DNA of 64,000 nt from NCBI GenBank assembly GCA_002407045.1, contig DHKB01000022.1, forward strand, positions 30,877-94,876, in the 5' to 3' direction. Both the position numbers and the translations under genes were made by a program. Source of the DNA: Candidatus Bruticola papionis. Its GTDB lineage: Bacteria; Vulcanimicrobiota; Xenobia; Xenobiales; Xenobiaceae. Position 1 is the stretch's first letter. Every line of letters begins with the position of its first letter. Positions 34,894 to 43,757 of the stretch are shown in pieces. Below the pieces are notes generated by a model. The model was given only the letters and a program-made list of their open reading frames with translations, was not told the origin of the DNA and did no database searches.

Positions 34894-35097
34894 ATGCTAT
34901 TTGTACGCTCCTTAGCTTAATCTTTTTTATTTAATAATACTGCAAGCTAATCTAGACCATTCTATAACTAAGAATGCCAATAATTCTGCCCACAATACAC
35001 AATTGAAAACCAAAAAAAATGCCTATGTTTAGAAATATACTATTATTAGAAATACTCTACTATTGTTGGTTAGACGGTTTTTAATGCTTCATTTTTA

Positions 35098-36153
35098 TTA
35101 AACTGTCAAACGTACTTTTTTTATAGCCACGATTCCAATCGCGGCGAATATTGTAAGTTCTATAAATAGATAAACAACATCAGGCATTATATTTGCCCAG
35201 GTTCCAGAAGTAAATATCAGCTTGCTAAATCCGTCATACAAGTACCAAGTCGGCAGAAAATAAGCGATTTTTTGCATTAAAGCATTATAATCGGCCATGG
35301 TAACCGGCATAATAAGTATCAAATAAATAAGCGAGTTGAGAGCTCCGCAAGCCGATTGGCTTTTGACGAAGGCACCCAAGATAATTCCGCCTATGGCAAA
35401 AATCAGTGATCCCAAGCAAATTAAAACGATAAGCGGAATAAATGAAGTTTTTACAACACAGCTAACCGCAGCTACCAGTATTGTAGATAAAGAAGCTAAT
35501 ATAAAACCACTGGCGATTTTACCTCCAAGAATTTCAGCCCAGCTAACTGGTGCCAAAAGTACAGCGCTCATAGTCTTATTTTCTAATTCTTCCGCAAAGG
35601 TGGAAGAAGTTACGGAAAGAGCGCCCAAACAAGTAAAAACCATCCATATGGGCAAAAACGCCAAGGCCATACTGCCACTACTATCGGAAGGGTTAATTTT
35701 TGTCACCCTAATATCGGCAGGAACTTCTTGTCCTACCATTTGACGCAAAGCAGTACGAACCAATTCGCGAGCAGTCAAAGATTTAGCCAGGCTGCTCTCA
35801 TCGACGCATAATTCAAGGACAGGAAAAGAATCGCAGTGCAGCTCCTCATCAAAGTTGGCTGGTATATTGATAGCCAAGTCCAATTTTTTGTTGCGCACAT
35901 CATTTTTTAATTCTTCCCAACTTTTTGAAGCTGAGACGATATCGCATCCTCCGTTGAATTTCATGCTGTTGACTAAACCGGAATTTACATTTCCGCAAAC
36001 CCCGACTCTGACAAAAACAGGGTCTTCCACATTGAGTATGTTTGCAAAAAAAGCGACAACTAGAACTGGCCCTAGCAAAACAAACAAAAGACTATGGGAA
36101 TGTAAAGCATCCTTCAAGTCTTTGCATAAAAAGGCAAAAACTGTACCACACAT
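35098..36153 (-). CDS. ABC-2-type transporter permease
   Basis: A 351-residue permease with one N-terminal transmembrane helix, an external domain of about 140 residues and five or six further helices. This is the NatB/YhaP-like layout used for export. The helix-rich region around SSTFAEELENKTMSAVLLAPVS is typical. Its ATPase may be the NatA-like protein at 37120, but a membrane-anchored gene lies between them. A TTGACT-18-TATTAT promoter on minus is at 36240-36269. Substrate unknown. Confidence 0.85.
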   Translation of the reverse strand: MCGTVFAFLCKDLKDALHSHSLLFVLLGPVLVVAFFANILNVEDPVFVRVGVCGNVNSGLVNSMKFNGGCDIVSASKSWEELKNDVRNKKLDLAINIPANFDEELHCDSFPVLELCVDESSLAKSLTARELVRTALRQMVGQEVPADIRVTKINPSDSSGSMALAFLPIWMVFTCLGALSVTSSTFAEELENKTMSAVLLAPVSWAEILGGKIASGFILASLSTILVAAVSCVVKTSFIPLIVLICLGSLIFAIGGIILGAFVKSQSACGALNSLIYLILIMPVTMADYNALMQKIAYFLPTWYLYDGFSKLIFTSGTWANIMPDVVYLFIELTIFAAIGIVAIKKVRLTV

Positions 36154-36239
36154 TTTTACAAACTAGAAATCGCTGTGAATGTTCAACAAGAAAGAAACAA
36201 CAAACGGACAGATCAAAAATTTCCTGTACTCGTGCTGTT

Positions 36240-36269
36240 ATAATACATTTCTAAATATAAAAAAGTCAA
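36240..36269 (-). promoter_or_regulatory. Promoter of the ABC-2 permease gene
   Basis: TTGACT (36264-36269) and TATTAT (36240-36245) on minus with an 18-base spacer, about 85 bases before the start. It shows that the permease can be read separately from the upstream genes. Confidence 0.55.
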
Positions 36270-36336
36270 GTTTTCCCAAGATGCGTTTAATTAAAATACC
36301 GAACTTAATACAGATGTTTTTTCTCTGATTTTTCAA

Positions 36337-36376
36337 CAAAAAAACGCCGACTACCTTTTACAACATAGCCGACGTT
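36337..36376 (-). terminator. Terminator after the anchored SPOR-like gene
   Basis: On minus, AACGTCGGCTA pairs with TAGTCGGCGTT with two G-U pairs, followed by seven T. It isolates the anchored gene from the permease downstream. Confidence 0.8.
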
Positions 36377-36397
36377 ATAAATATTGCTTACAAATTT

Positions 36398-37027
36398 TTA
36401 TCCTTCAATTTCGTTTCCACCCGTTTCAGGAGCAGTTACATTTTCATAAATAGAATCGACATCGACGAATTTATGCTGTTCCAAGTAACTGACCACATCT
36501 TCGGAATCGGCAGCTGGAATCGAAGCGATAGTGCATTGGAATCCCATCTTAGTTTTATCTTTAGTAGCCTCGATAACCTTAAAGTTGTAGCTGTCTTCCT
36601 TTTTAATCTTGGTGGCACACTTCTCGGCGACTTTCTTATCCGAGAATTTTTTACGAATTCTTAAGGCGGTACCGTTATTGATAATTTCTAATCCTAAGCT
36701 TCGGATATTATTTTTCTGAATTAAAGCTTGGCCTAAGGCTTTAACCATAGCATTATCCATGCCATCCATTACCAAATAGTAGCCATTGGGCACTTGGAAA
36801 GTATGTTTGACGCTAGAAGTGCTAATATCATAGCCGCGTTCGCTAAACTCTTTCTTCATCGCCGCAACGTCTTTCTGATTGGCCGTAAAAGCGGTAACTT
36901 GTACGGTGCGAGCATCGACGGCCGCTGTCTCCGAATTGACGTAATATATGGCTCCACCGGAAAGCAAAGCAATGACGAGGCTAAGTCCTAAAAGAAGCCT
37001 GCGAATCTGAGTAAGTTCTAAAGTCAC
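36398..37027 (-). CDS. Membrane-anchored protein, possibly SPOR-like
   Basis: A 209-residue protein with a single N-terminal helix (residues about 10-28) and a soluble outer part. Two segments look like repeated beta-alpha units: TVQVTAFTANQKDVAAMKK with YYLVMDGMDNAMVKALG, and ALRIRKKFSDKKVAEK with FKVIEATKDKTKMGFQ. That is the build of SPOR/FtsN-type peptidoglycan-binding domains, but no key motif confirms it. It starts at GTG 37027 and ends at a strong terminator. A link with cell division or with the flanking ABC genes is only positional. Confidence 0.6.
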   Translation of the reverse strand: MTLELTQIRRLLLGLSLVIALLSGGAIYYVNSETAAVDARTVQVTAFTANQKDVAAMKKEFSERGYDISTSSVKHTFQVPNGYYLVMDGMDNAMVKALGQALIQKNNIRSLGLEIINNGTALRIRKKFSDKKVAEKCATKIKKEDSYNFKVIEATKDKTKMGFQCTIASIPAADSEDVVSYLEQHKFVDVDSIYENVTAPETGGNEIEG

Positions 37028-37119
37028 CTTCCCACACCTCTACATAGAGTGTCGGCAGTTTTTCTCTGCACTATCCTCTCACTCCTGCCCTAAAGGAGGA
37101 GCAATTTAAGTATATAAAG

Positions 37120-37944
37120 TTACAGATCTTCAACTTGAGGTTCTCGTCCCACAAAGTGTCGAAATAATTGTTCCAATCCTGGCGCTTGCTTTACAAGTCG
37201 ACCGCCTCGACGCACAGTAATTTCCCCAGGCAAGTATTGGCGACATAAATCTTGAGGATTGCCACAGCAAACCAAACGTCCATCATCCAAAATAGCTACT
37301 TGAGCGCACATTTCTTCAGCTTCCTCCAAATAATGGGTAGTCAAGAAGACTGTGCCTCCATTTTGGCAATATTTGTCTATTAGAAGGCGAACTTTAGCAG
37401 CAGCATTAGGATCAAGACCAGCAGTAGGTTCATCAAGAAAGAGAAGTTGAGGACGTCCTATTAAAGCTCTAGCTAAAGCCAAACGCTGGCGCATTCCTTT
37501 AGAAAGTGAAGCTACTCTAGAGTTTGCTTTGTCAGTTAAATTAACTAAATCTAAAAGTTCTTGCGCTCTCTTTTTAGGATCGTCAAGTCTAAATATCTGA
37601 GCAAAAAATAGTAAATTATCAACGACAGACAAACGCTCGTAATGACCAGCATTTTCCGGCATTACTCCAATTAAACGGCGCAACTGGGTTCCCTGAGCGC
37701 AAGGATCAAGCCCCAAAACTTCAACTTGGCCAGACGTTTTGGCTAATTGGCCACAAAGGATACGTACAGTAGTGGTTTTACCAGCTCCATTTACTCCCAG
37801 TAAACCAGTCACTACTCCCTTGGGAACGGTAAAAGTCAGTCCTTTCAAAACTTCTGATTTTCCATAATTAAAATGTAAATCTCGGACTGTGATCACCATT
37901 TCCAAACTTTGTTCTGCTGGTAAAGAATTTGTTTTATCCAACAT
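37120..37944 (-). CDS. ABC transporter ATP-binding protein, NatA-like
   Basis: A 274-residue ATPase with Walker A GVNGAGKTT, Q-loop region GVMPENAGHYERL, signature LSKGMRQRLALARAL, Walker B LLFLDEPTAGLDP and the His-loop VFLTTHYLEEAEEM. This subclass drives ABC-2 exporters such as NatAB. The ATG at 37944 follows the upstream stop by one base, so it is co-translated with that membrane protein. A longer frame to 37989 has no support. A later ATG (37899) would start MVITVRDL and is also possible. Confidence 0.9.
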   Translation of the reverse strand: MLDKTNSLPAEQSLEMVITVRDLHFNYGKSEVLKGLTFTVPKGVVTGLLGVNGAGKTTTVRILCGQLAKTSGQVEVLGLDPCAQGTQLRRLIGVMPENAGHYERLSVVDNLLFFAQIFRLDDPKKRAQELLDLVNLTDKANSRVASLSKGMRQRLALARALIGRPQLLFLDEPTAGLDPNAAAKVRLLIDKYCQNGGTVFLTTHYLEEAEEMCAQVAILDDGRLVCCGNPQDLCRQYLPGEITVRRGGRLVKQAPGLEQLFRHFVGREPQVEDL

Positions 37945-37945
37945 T

Positions 37946-39172
37946 TTAAAGACCGACTTTCTGCAAAATAGACCACAATAAACCAGCACCGAATAAAAAC
38001 CACGGCAAAAGTAAACGCCATAAACGCGGATAGTAGTTATAACTTTTGGCGCCTACACTCAGCTTAGATACGCAAAGGGCCAAAGTACAACCATTAAGCC
38101 AGCCTATACATTTAATAGAAGCTCCCTCGGCAGCTTGCCAGCCGACAAAAGATTCCAGACGCACCATTTTTTTATTTTCTTCCGAGAAGTCCAGCCAAGT
38201 ATCATCCAGACCTGGTGTATCTTGGCGCCTAGCCACACCAGAAATAGATATAGGCACATATTTACATTTTTGCTCATATGTATCTACTTGTTTCCAAGAT
38301 AGTGGACGTCCGCTAGCATATTCACTATTTATTTTTACTATGTAACCAAGCCCTAAAAACAATATGGGAGCTCCCCACAAACCTTGAGCAAAGACAGCCC
38401 ATAAAACCATAACTAAAAACAGCAACCAAGGGAACCAAAGTCCAATAAAAGGCCTAGGAGGTGCAGGAGGAAGGCCTTCACGCCCGGCCCAAAACCAAGC
38501 GGCTTCTCGCTTAGCTTCCGCAAAATCTACTACAGAAATAATATCCAAATCGGCCATCCAGGCCGGCACGCGCACCGCTCTCCCCAATGGAGTAAGCAAA
38601 GCTTTCCTAATAAATTCAGCGTCAGAAGGCTCTACTAACTTGAGCGGCGGCTGTCCCCAGCGCAACGGACTTTCCAGCCTAGCGGCCAACCAACCAAAAA
38701 TGCGTCCCAAATGCCAAAGCGGTCCCTGAGAAAAGTGCAAACGACCATAATCGGAAGTAAAAGATTCAAAAGCCCTCAGCAAAGCCGGGAAAGCCAATAA
38801 ATTGCTATAAACCCAGCTGTAACTTTTGTTCCAACTGTTACGCAAAACAAGTTCTAAATGATTGTTTTCAGCTAAAATAGGGCGAGTAGCTTCAGTAGCG
38901 ACCAACTGACCGTCTAACAGAAAAACAAAAGGGCAAGTGCCAGGAATAAAAAAAATAGCGTCAGCTTCTGCCTCTTTCACTCCCAACAATAGACGTAATA
39001 CCTTTATACCGCCGATGAATTGAAGAGAGAAAGCCAATAAAGCACAAAAAGCCCCCCAGCTAAGCGGAAGGGCCGACAACACAGGTAAAAAAAGGAACAA
39101 AAACACAAATACCAACAGCCATAAGCCAGCCGACCAAAGGAAAGCCAGAGCCAGCTTACCGCTTTGGATCAC
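37946..39172 (-). CDS. Membrane protein of unknown function
   Basis: A 408-residue protein with two or three hydrophobic helices in the first 70 residues, two near 245-290 and one near 385-405. The regions between them are soluble and have no motif I know. It starts at GTG 39172, one base after the stop of the zinc-ribbon gene, and ends one base before the ATPase, so all three are one operon. It could be a membrane component served by the ATPase, but it does not resemble ABC-2 permeases. Confidence 0.65.
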   Translation of the reverse strand: MIQSGKLALAFLWSAGLWLLVFVFLFLFLPVLSALPLSWGAFCALLAFSLQFIGGIKVLRLLLGVKEAEADAIFFIPGTCPFVFLLDGQLVATEATRPILAENNHLELVLRNSWNKSYSWVYSNLLAFPALLRAFESFTSDYGRLHFSQGPLWHLGRIFGWLAARLESPLRWGQPPLKLVEPSDAEFIRKALLTPLGRAVRVPAWMADLDIISVVDFAEAKREAAWFWAGREGLPPAPPRPFIGLWFPWLLFLVMVLWAVFAQGLWGAPILFLGLGYIVKINSEYASGRPLSWKQVDTYEQKCKYVPISISGVARRQDTPGLDDTWLDFSEENKKMVRLESFVGWQAAEGASIKCIGWLNGCTLALCVSKLSVGAKSYNYYPRLWRLLLPWFLFGAGLLWSILQKVGL

Positions 39173-39173
39173 T

Positions 39174-39665
39174 TTAGATAGTTCCCCACTGTTCTTCTAA
39201 TTCTTTACGTCCGGAACGATTGATGCGCTTGGCTTCATTCAACATGTTGTTGCCTTCAACAATACGCTCCATACCCAAATCGAGGTGAGACAAGTCGCCG
39301 TCCTCAACATAGTAGGACATTTCTTGCATACCTTCTTCGAAAAGGTTCATACCATTCAAGCCATGTTCTACTTCCTCGGCAGCGTATTCGCCATATTCGT
39401 TTTGGGTAATAATTTCTTCTATCTCGCCACGTAAATTGCCAAGTTGCTCATAAACACCGCTAAGGAACTCATAAAATTCTTCAGGGCCCCACTCCTCAGA
39501 GCGTACTTTTTCAACGGCATCGGCAAATTGCTTAACGCGGCCAGACTGTTCCTCCACCTTAACCATGGCGGAGGTATCCATACGAGGAAGAATGGCGCCA
39601 CAATTTTGGCACTTTTTCAAATTATTCCCTTCGTTTTGGTATCCACATTGCATACAAATAATCAA
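39174..39665 (-). CDS. Small zinc-ribbon protein
   Basis: A 163-residue protein with an N-terminal zinc ribbon (CMQC and CQNC 14 residues apart) and an acidic helical remainder. The pattern is the common zinc-ribbon domain seen in many membrane-associated or regulatory proteins. I choose the TTG at 39665: GGAGG lies seven bases upstream, and the protein then begins with IICMQCGYQN. A TTG at 39680 overlaps the ribosome site itself and is rejected. It heads the operon with the membrane protein and ATPase. Confidence 0.7.
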   Translation of the reverse strand: MIICMQCGYQNEGNNLKKCQNCGAILPRMDTSAMVKVEEQSGRVKQFADAVEKVRSEEWGPEEFYEFLSGVYEQLGNLRGEIEEIITQNEYGEYAAEEVEHGLNGMNLFEEGMQEMSYYVEDGDLSHLDLGMERIVEGNNMLNEAKRINRSGRKELEEQWGTI

Positions 39666-40062
39666 TTTGCTTCCTCCCAAACGCTGCAGAGCTTATAAGC
39701 GAAATGCTGACCCGGCGGTCCGTCTGCAAAAAAATTCATATATCAAAAAGTTGAATTGGCACTTATCGTAGCGGAAGTAAATGCGATAGTTACAAAAAAA
39801 ACAACACCTAAACTCCAGCTCCAGGCAAACAGAGAGCTCGCTTCTTCTCAAGCGACAGCTTCGGGCGCCCTTGCGGTACCAACCGACAACTCGGTTGCCT
39901 CGATACCACCTCCCGCCAATTCGTTCGCCGATCTGTACTTCCTGCCTCCCAAGTAAAAGCCGCTCCCCCCTAAAACTTAAAGAGAAGGTAAAAAAAACGA
40001 CAGCCTCGCTGCCCATGAAGTGAACATAGCTGTCGCTCTTATCTTTAGCCGAAATTGCTAAA
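39666..40062. other. Intergenic region with terminator, hairpins and a doubtful ORF
   Basis: About 400 bases. The right part holds the terminator of the ABC operon (39990-40036). The middle (39825-39950) is GC-richer than its surroundings and contains three compact inverted repeats: TCGCTT with AAGCGA (39838-39857), GGGCGCCC, and CAACCGA with TCGGTTG (39880-39897). A plus-strand frame from a TTG at 39756 to 39956 (66 codons) is open but lacks a ribosome site. The minus-strand leader of the zinc-ribbon operon should also lie here. Confidence 0.5.
39990..40036 (-). terminator. Terminator of the MacB-like ABC operon
   Basis: On minus, GCGACAGC pairs with GCTGTCGT around a long loop, followed by eight T. 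It lies about 30 bases past the ATPase stop. Confidence 0.8.
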
Positions 40063-40755
40063 TTAGTTTAAAATTTTATCAGACAAGTGGCCACCTTCAA
40101 GATGGAGCACACGCTTGGCGTAACCAGCGGCTTTGGCATCGTGAGTAACCATAACAGTAGTTATATGTTGGTTTTCATTGATAGCCCTAAATACATCTAA
40201 CACTTCTCTGCTAGAGCGTTCATCTAAGTTTCCTGTCGGCTCGTCTGCTAAAATTAGACCCGGCAAGTTGGAAAGAGCTCTAGCAATAGCCACGCGCTGC
40301 TGCTGACCACCAGATAAACGCAATACAGAATCTTTGGCTCTAGCGTCAAGACGTACCAGACGCAGCAAAGTCATGGCCTGGTCAACTTGCTCTTTATAGC
40401 TCTTGCCTCCACACAATTGCATGGGTAGTTGGACATTTTCCAAAACCGTCAGAGTAGGCAACAAATTATAAGACTGGAAAACAAAACCGATATGGCGCAA
40501 GCGAATTTGCTCGCGAATATCTTCTCCAGCTCCGCTAGTATCGCGATCTCCCAAAAGCACCTTGCCATAGCTAGGCGTATCTAAACATCCAATCATGTTA
40601 AGCAAAGTTGTCTTGCCCGATCCGGATGGCCCCATAATCGAAACGAAATCACCATGCGGAATAACTAAGTTGACATTTTCGAGGATCTTGACTGGCCCGC
40701 TGCGAGCATCAAAATATTTGTGTACACCTTGAAGTTCGACTTTCACTACTCCCAC
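40063..40755 (-). CDS. ABC transporter ATP-binding protein, MacB/LolD type
   Basis: A 230-residue ATPase with GPSGSGKTTLLNMIG, FQSYNLLPTLTVLENVQLP, LSGGQQQRVAIARAL and ILADEPTGNLD. These are the marks of the MacB/LolD/FtsE subclass, which transmits mechanical force rather than pumping through a channel. It overlaps the permease gene by ten bases, so the two form one complex. The physiological cargo, perhaps a lipoprotein, peptide or drug, is not evident. Confidence 0.92.
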   Translation of the reverse strand: MGVVKVELQGVHKYFDARSGPVKILENVNLVIPHGDFVSIMGPSGSGKTTLLNMIGCLDTPSYGKVLLGDRDTSGAGEDIREQIRLRHIGFVFQSYNLLPTLTVLENVQLPMQLCGGKSYKEQVDQAMTLLRLVRLDARAKDSVLRLSGGQQQRVAIARALSNLPGLILADEPTGNLDERSSREVLDVFRAINENQHITTVMVTHDAKAAGYAKRVLHLEGGHLSDKILN

Positions 40756-41897
40756 CTCAATCCAGAAACGATATCAATGCGCCAAACCAATATTGAAGGT
40801 ATAGCTGCTCCAACTAAGCCCACAAACAGAGAGAGAGCGAGAGCTTCAACTATCAGAGGTACCGTAATCGAAGCCAGAGGGAATGACAGTTGTAAAATAA
40901 CTATCATAGCTCTGTTGAGCAAACCAGATCCCAACACTCCGAAGAAAATACCGATAAATCCACCCACAAAGGAAAGAATAATAGACTCGGTCAAAACCAT
41001 AGCAATTACGGTAGTTCTGGCCGCTCCTATAGCCCTTAACGTGGCAAATTCACGCATACGCTCATAAGTAGACATAAGCATGGTGTTCATAGCTGCCGTG
41101 ATGGCAATAAGAACACCGATAGCGGAAATAGCGAATTGTAAGTACCAAGCATACTCGATATAGTCGTTGGCAGCGCCTAAATAATCTTTGCGCGTGGCAA
41201 TCTTAACACCAGGGATCTTGAAACCTTCCAATTTGCGCACGACCTCTTTGTCGCGGTGTGGGTCTTTTAAGCGCACCCACAACTCAGAAGCACCTTTACC
41301 ATCGGTAGTGGAATTAGCCGAATCCCAGGAAATATAGGCAAAATAATCTTGAAAACCGGCTCCAGCTTCAACTATACCAGCCACTTTATAGGAAGTTTGA
41401 CCATGCTTAATAGTATCGCCGACAGAAAAGCCTTCAGCTTCAGCTAGTCCTTTACCAAGAACAACTTGTCCGGGCTTCAAACTGGTCTCCCCCTCGACGG
41501 TTTTTAAAGATGGCATGAAAGTGCGCCACTTCATAGGCTCTACTCCCAAGGCCATAATCATGCCTTTTTTGCCAGTCCATTGAGCTCTGATAATAGGACA
41601 AACATCAGCCACATTATCGACAGCTTCTATACGGCTAATCCAACCAGTGTTAATTGTATCGGAAGTCATACCGATAGTACCGACAGGACCCGTAGGTAAA
41701 GGGGCAGCGGTATTAGGCACAACATACACGTCAACAGCTCTTCCGTCTAATTCTAGCGACACCCTCTGGTACATACCTTCCGCCAGTGAAACCATAGCCA
41801 CAAAAGTGCCTACAGCCAGAAGTACGCCCACCAGAGTTAGGAGGCTGCGCTCACGCCTACGCCATACGTTGCGTATAGCCAGAGTGATAGCTACCAT
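40746..41897 (-). CDS. ABC transporter permease, FtsX/MacB type
   Basis: A 383-residue permease: one N-terminal helix (about 17-38), an external MacB_PCD domain (about 40-250), then three helices containing RMREFATLRAIGAARTTV, the cytoplasmic coupling motif of this family. It precedes and overlaps the ATPase. It has no periplasmic adaptor or outer-membrane partner nearby. Confidence 0.92.
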   Translation of the reverse strand: MVAITLAIRNVWRRRERSLLTLVGVLLAVGTFVAMVSLAEGMYQRVSLELDGRAVDVYVVPNTAAPLPTGPVGTIGMTSDTINTGWISRIEAVDNVADVCPIIRAQWTGKKGMIMALGVEPMKWRTFMPSLKTVEGETSLKPGQVVLGKGLAEAEGFSVGDTIKHGQTSYKVAGIVEAGAGFQDYFAYISWDSANSTTDGKGASELWVRLKDPHRDKEVVRKLEGFKIPGVKIATRKDYLGAANDYIEYAWYLQFAISAIGVLIAITAAMNTMLMSTYERMREFATLRAIGAARTTVIAMVLTESIILSFVGGFIGIFFGVLGSGLLNRAMIVILQLSFPLASITVPLIVEALALSLFVGLVGAAIPSILVWRIDIVSGLRWE

Positions 41898-42052
41898 ACT
41901 TGCCCCTTTCCTTAATTGTCTAAAGACCCTTAATTTTCAATGACTTTGTTGCCAAATAATTGATTAAAAAATATCACCTAATAAAGCAAAACAGCGAGTC
42001 TTGCCAAGCTCAACCTCGCAGCCGAAAAAATAGCTTGACAAGACAACACGAA

Positions 42053-42078
42053 GCGGCTGCAGAGATTTCTGCAGCCGC
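42053..42078. terminator. Perfect hairpin downstream of ftsZ
   Basis: GCGGCTGCAGA (42053-42063) pairs with TCTGCAGCCGC (42068-42078) with a four-base loop, about 40 bases past the ftsZ stop. A T-run does not follow directly, so its action as a terminator is probable but not certain. Confidence 0.55.
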
Positions 42079-42116
42079 AGCTATGCAAACTATCGATATT
42101 TTAGAAAGTCTGCAAT

Positions 42117-43346
42117 TTACTGAATGGAAGGCCTGCTGCGGCGACGGTAGGCAGACTCGTAATAATCTTGAGAATCATTTACAGGAGTCTGCTGAGGAGC
42201 GAAAGTGACTTCTTCGGCGGAATTGCCAAAGCTGAAGTCTTCTTCTACTCCCTGATCGCTGTCATTCATAGTGGGGAATTTAGTAGCCACTACGGTAACA
42301 CGCACTTCATTTTCCATATTTTCGTCGGTAACAGAACCGAAAATAATGTTGGCGTCGGGATCGACAGCTTCATAAATAACGTTAGCAGCATCTTGCAACT
42401 CTTTCATAGTGAAATTGCTGGAAGCTACTACATTGAAGAGCACACCTTTGGCACCGTGGATATTGCCTTCCCAAAGAGGGCTATCAATAGCCTGACGAGC
42501 CGCATTTTCAGCACGGTTTTCACCTTCAGCCGAACCAATACCCAACAGAGCGGAACCGGCGTCAGTCATAATGGTACGAACATCGGCGAAGTCTACATTT
42601 TGCTCACCACAAGCGGTAATGATCTCAGAAATGCCTTGTACGCCACTGCGCAATACATCATCGGAGAGATTGAAAGCTTCGGCGCGGCTTTCGTTGTCGA
42701 TAACTTCGAGAATCTTATCGTTAGGCACGACAATAATGGCGTCAACGTTTTCTCTGAGCTTCTCGATGCCTTCTTCGGCTCTTCTCATACGCATACGACC
42801 TTCAAAGGAGAAGGGCTTAGTAACAATAGCAACCGTTAAAGCTCCGGACTGTTTGGCGATAGAAGCGACAACAGGAGCAGCTCCAGTACCGGTACCACCA
42901 CCCATACCGGCAGTAATGAAGATCATATCAGCGCCTCTGATAGCATCTTCAACTTTTTCTCTGCTCTCCTCGACGGCTTTGCACCCCATCTCAGGGTTGG
43001 CTCCAGCGCCCAAACCGCGCGTAGCTTGCTCACCGATTTGGATACGCACATCGGCGTCACACTTATTCAAGGCTTGTTTGTCAGTATTGATAACAATGAA
43101 TTCGACATTGGCTGCACCGTCTTCTACCATGCTATTTACAGCATTACAGCCTCCGCCACCGACACCGACAACTTTTATCTTGGCGCCGCCTTCTTCGTCT
43201 TCGATATCCTCAGCGAAGCCGTTGCCCTGGGCAACCCCATTCGTCCGAGGATAGGAAGCGGAGCCGATCAAAGAACCGGAATTATCGTCAAACTCTAAAC
43301 CAGAACCGGCAGCAGCCTTTTTGGTTTTATCTCTTGTAGAATCCAC
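42117..43346 (-). CDS. ftsZ: Cell division protein FtsZ
   Basis: Tubulin-like GTPase forming the division ring. GTP-binding signature [14 protein letters not shown], the T1 region [14 protein letters not shown], synergy residues [11 protein letters not shown] and the [14 protein letters not shown] helix are all present. A variable linker of about 45 residues leads to a basic C-terminal end, [10 protein letters not shown], the likely FtsA/SepF contact. AAGAGG lies eight bases before a GTG at 43346; an in-frame ATG at 43364 has no ribosome site. It stands in front of the mrdA-mreDCB genes without ftsA or ftsQ. Confidence 0.98.
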   Translation of the reverse strand: MDSTRDKTKKAAAGSGLEFDDNSGSLIGSASYPRTNGVAQGNGFAEDIEDEEGGAKIKVVGVGGGGCNAVNSMVEDGAANVEFIVINTDKQALNKCDADVRIQIGEQATRGLGAGANPEMGCKAVEESREKVEDAIRGADMIFITAGMGGGTGTGAAPVVASIAKQSGALTVAIVTKPFSFEGRMRMRRAEEGIEKLRENVDAIIVVPNDKILEVIDNESRAEAFNLSDDVLRSGVQGISEIITACGEQNVDFADVRTIMTDAGSALLGIGSAEGENRAENAARQAIDSPLWEGNIHGAKGVLFNVVASSNFTMKELQDAANVIYEAVDPDANIIFGSVTDENMENEVRVTVVATKFPTMNDSDQGVEEDFSFGNSAEEVTFAPQQTPVNDSQDYYESAYRRRSRPSIQ

Positions 43347-43364
43347 TGCGTAAACCTCTTGCAT

Positions 43365-43757
43365 ATAAAATAAACAGCCGAACGCTTAAAAGAACGGGTG
43401 AACCTAATCCCGCCGAACACACTCCCGACCATAGCGGCAGGAGCTTCCTGTTTCGCGAAAATAGCCTCGCAACTCCACCAGGAATTGCAACGACTTGCAC
43501 TCCCTCCACAGGCGTAGATTCCGTGCGAGCCACGGTACTTTCGCCAGGCAAGTTCGCCACGCCCCCCTTTATCCCCCACCTAATAGGCAGAAGACTTATG
43601 GCGGGACTGGGTTTAAAAAACAAATCGCGCCTTTTTTTTCTAAAAAAGGCGCTTTTTCCTCTAAAATCTACAGATATTTTTCAGTCCCAAATATCACGCT
43701 TCATAAGGAGGAAAAAGAGCACTAAGCCCTCAAAGCGCCAGCTTTGGCTTTATTTAG
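43365..43757. other. Long ftsZ leader and mrdA-ftsZ gap
   Basis: About 390 bases without a convincing gene. The part from 43438 to 43563 is GC-rich and foldable on minus: GGCGTAG (43511-43517) with CCACGCC (43557-43563), CCGTG with CACGG (43521-43535), TGCAA with TTGCA (43486-43499) and CAGGA with TCCTG (43438-43450). A palindromic GCGCC hairpin sits at 43627-43652. The ftsZ promoter must lie here. The minus frame over 43327-43623 is open for 98 codons but lacks a ribosome site and family resemblance. Confidence 0.5.
43627..43657. terminator. GCGCC hairpin between mrdA and ftsZ
   Basis: GCGCCTTTTTT pairs with AAAAAAGGCGC, with five T following on plus and a T-run five bases away on minus. 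It could end the mrdA transcript on minus. Confidence 0.45.

Noticed and set aside
42168..43254. Long plus-strand frames opposite ftsZ
   Set aside because: They mirror the codon structure of ftsZ on the other strand and have no family resemblance or ribosome site.
43327..43623. 98-codon minus frame in the ftsZ leader
   Set aside because: Overlaps ftsZ, no ribosome site, no recognisable family; RNA structure explains the composition as well.
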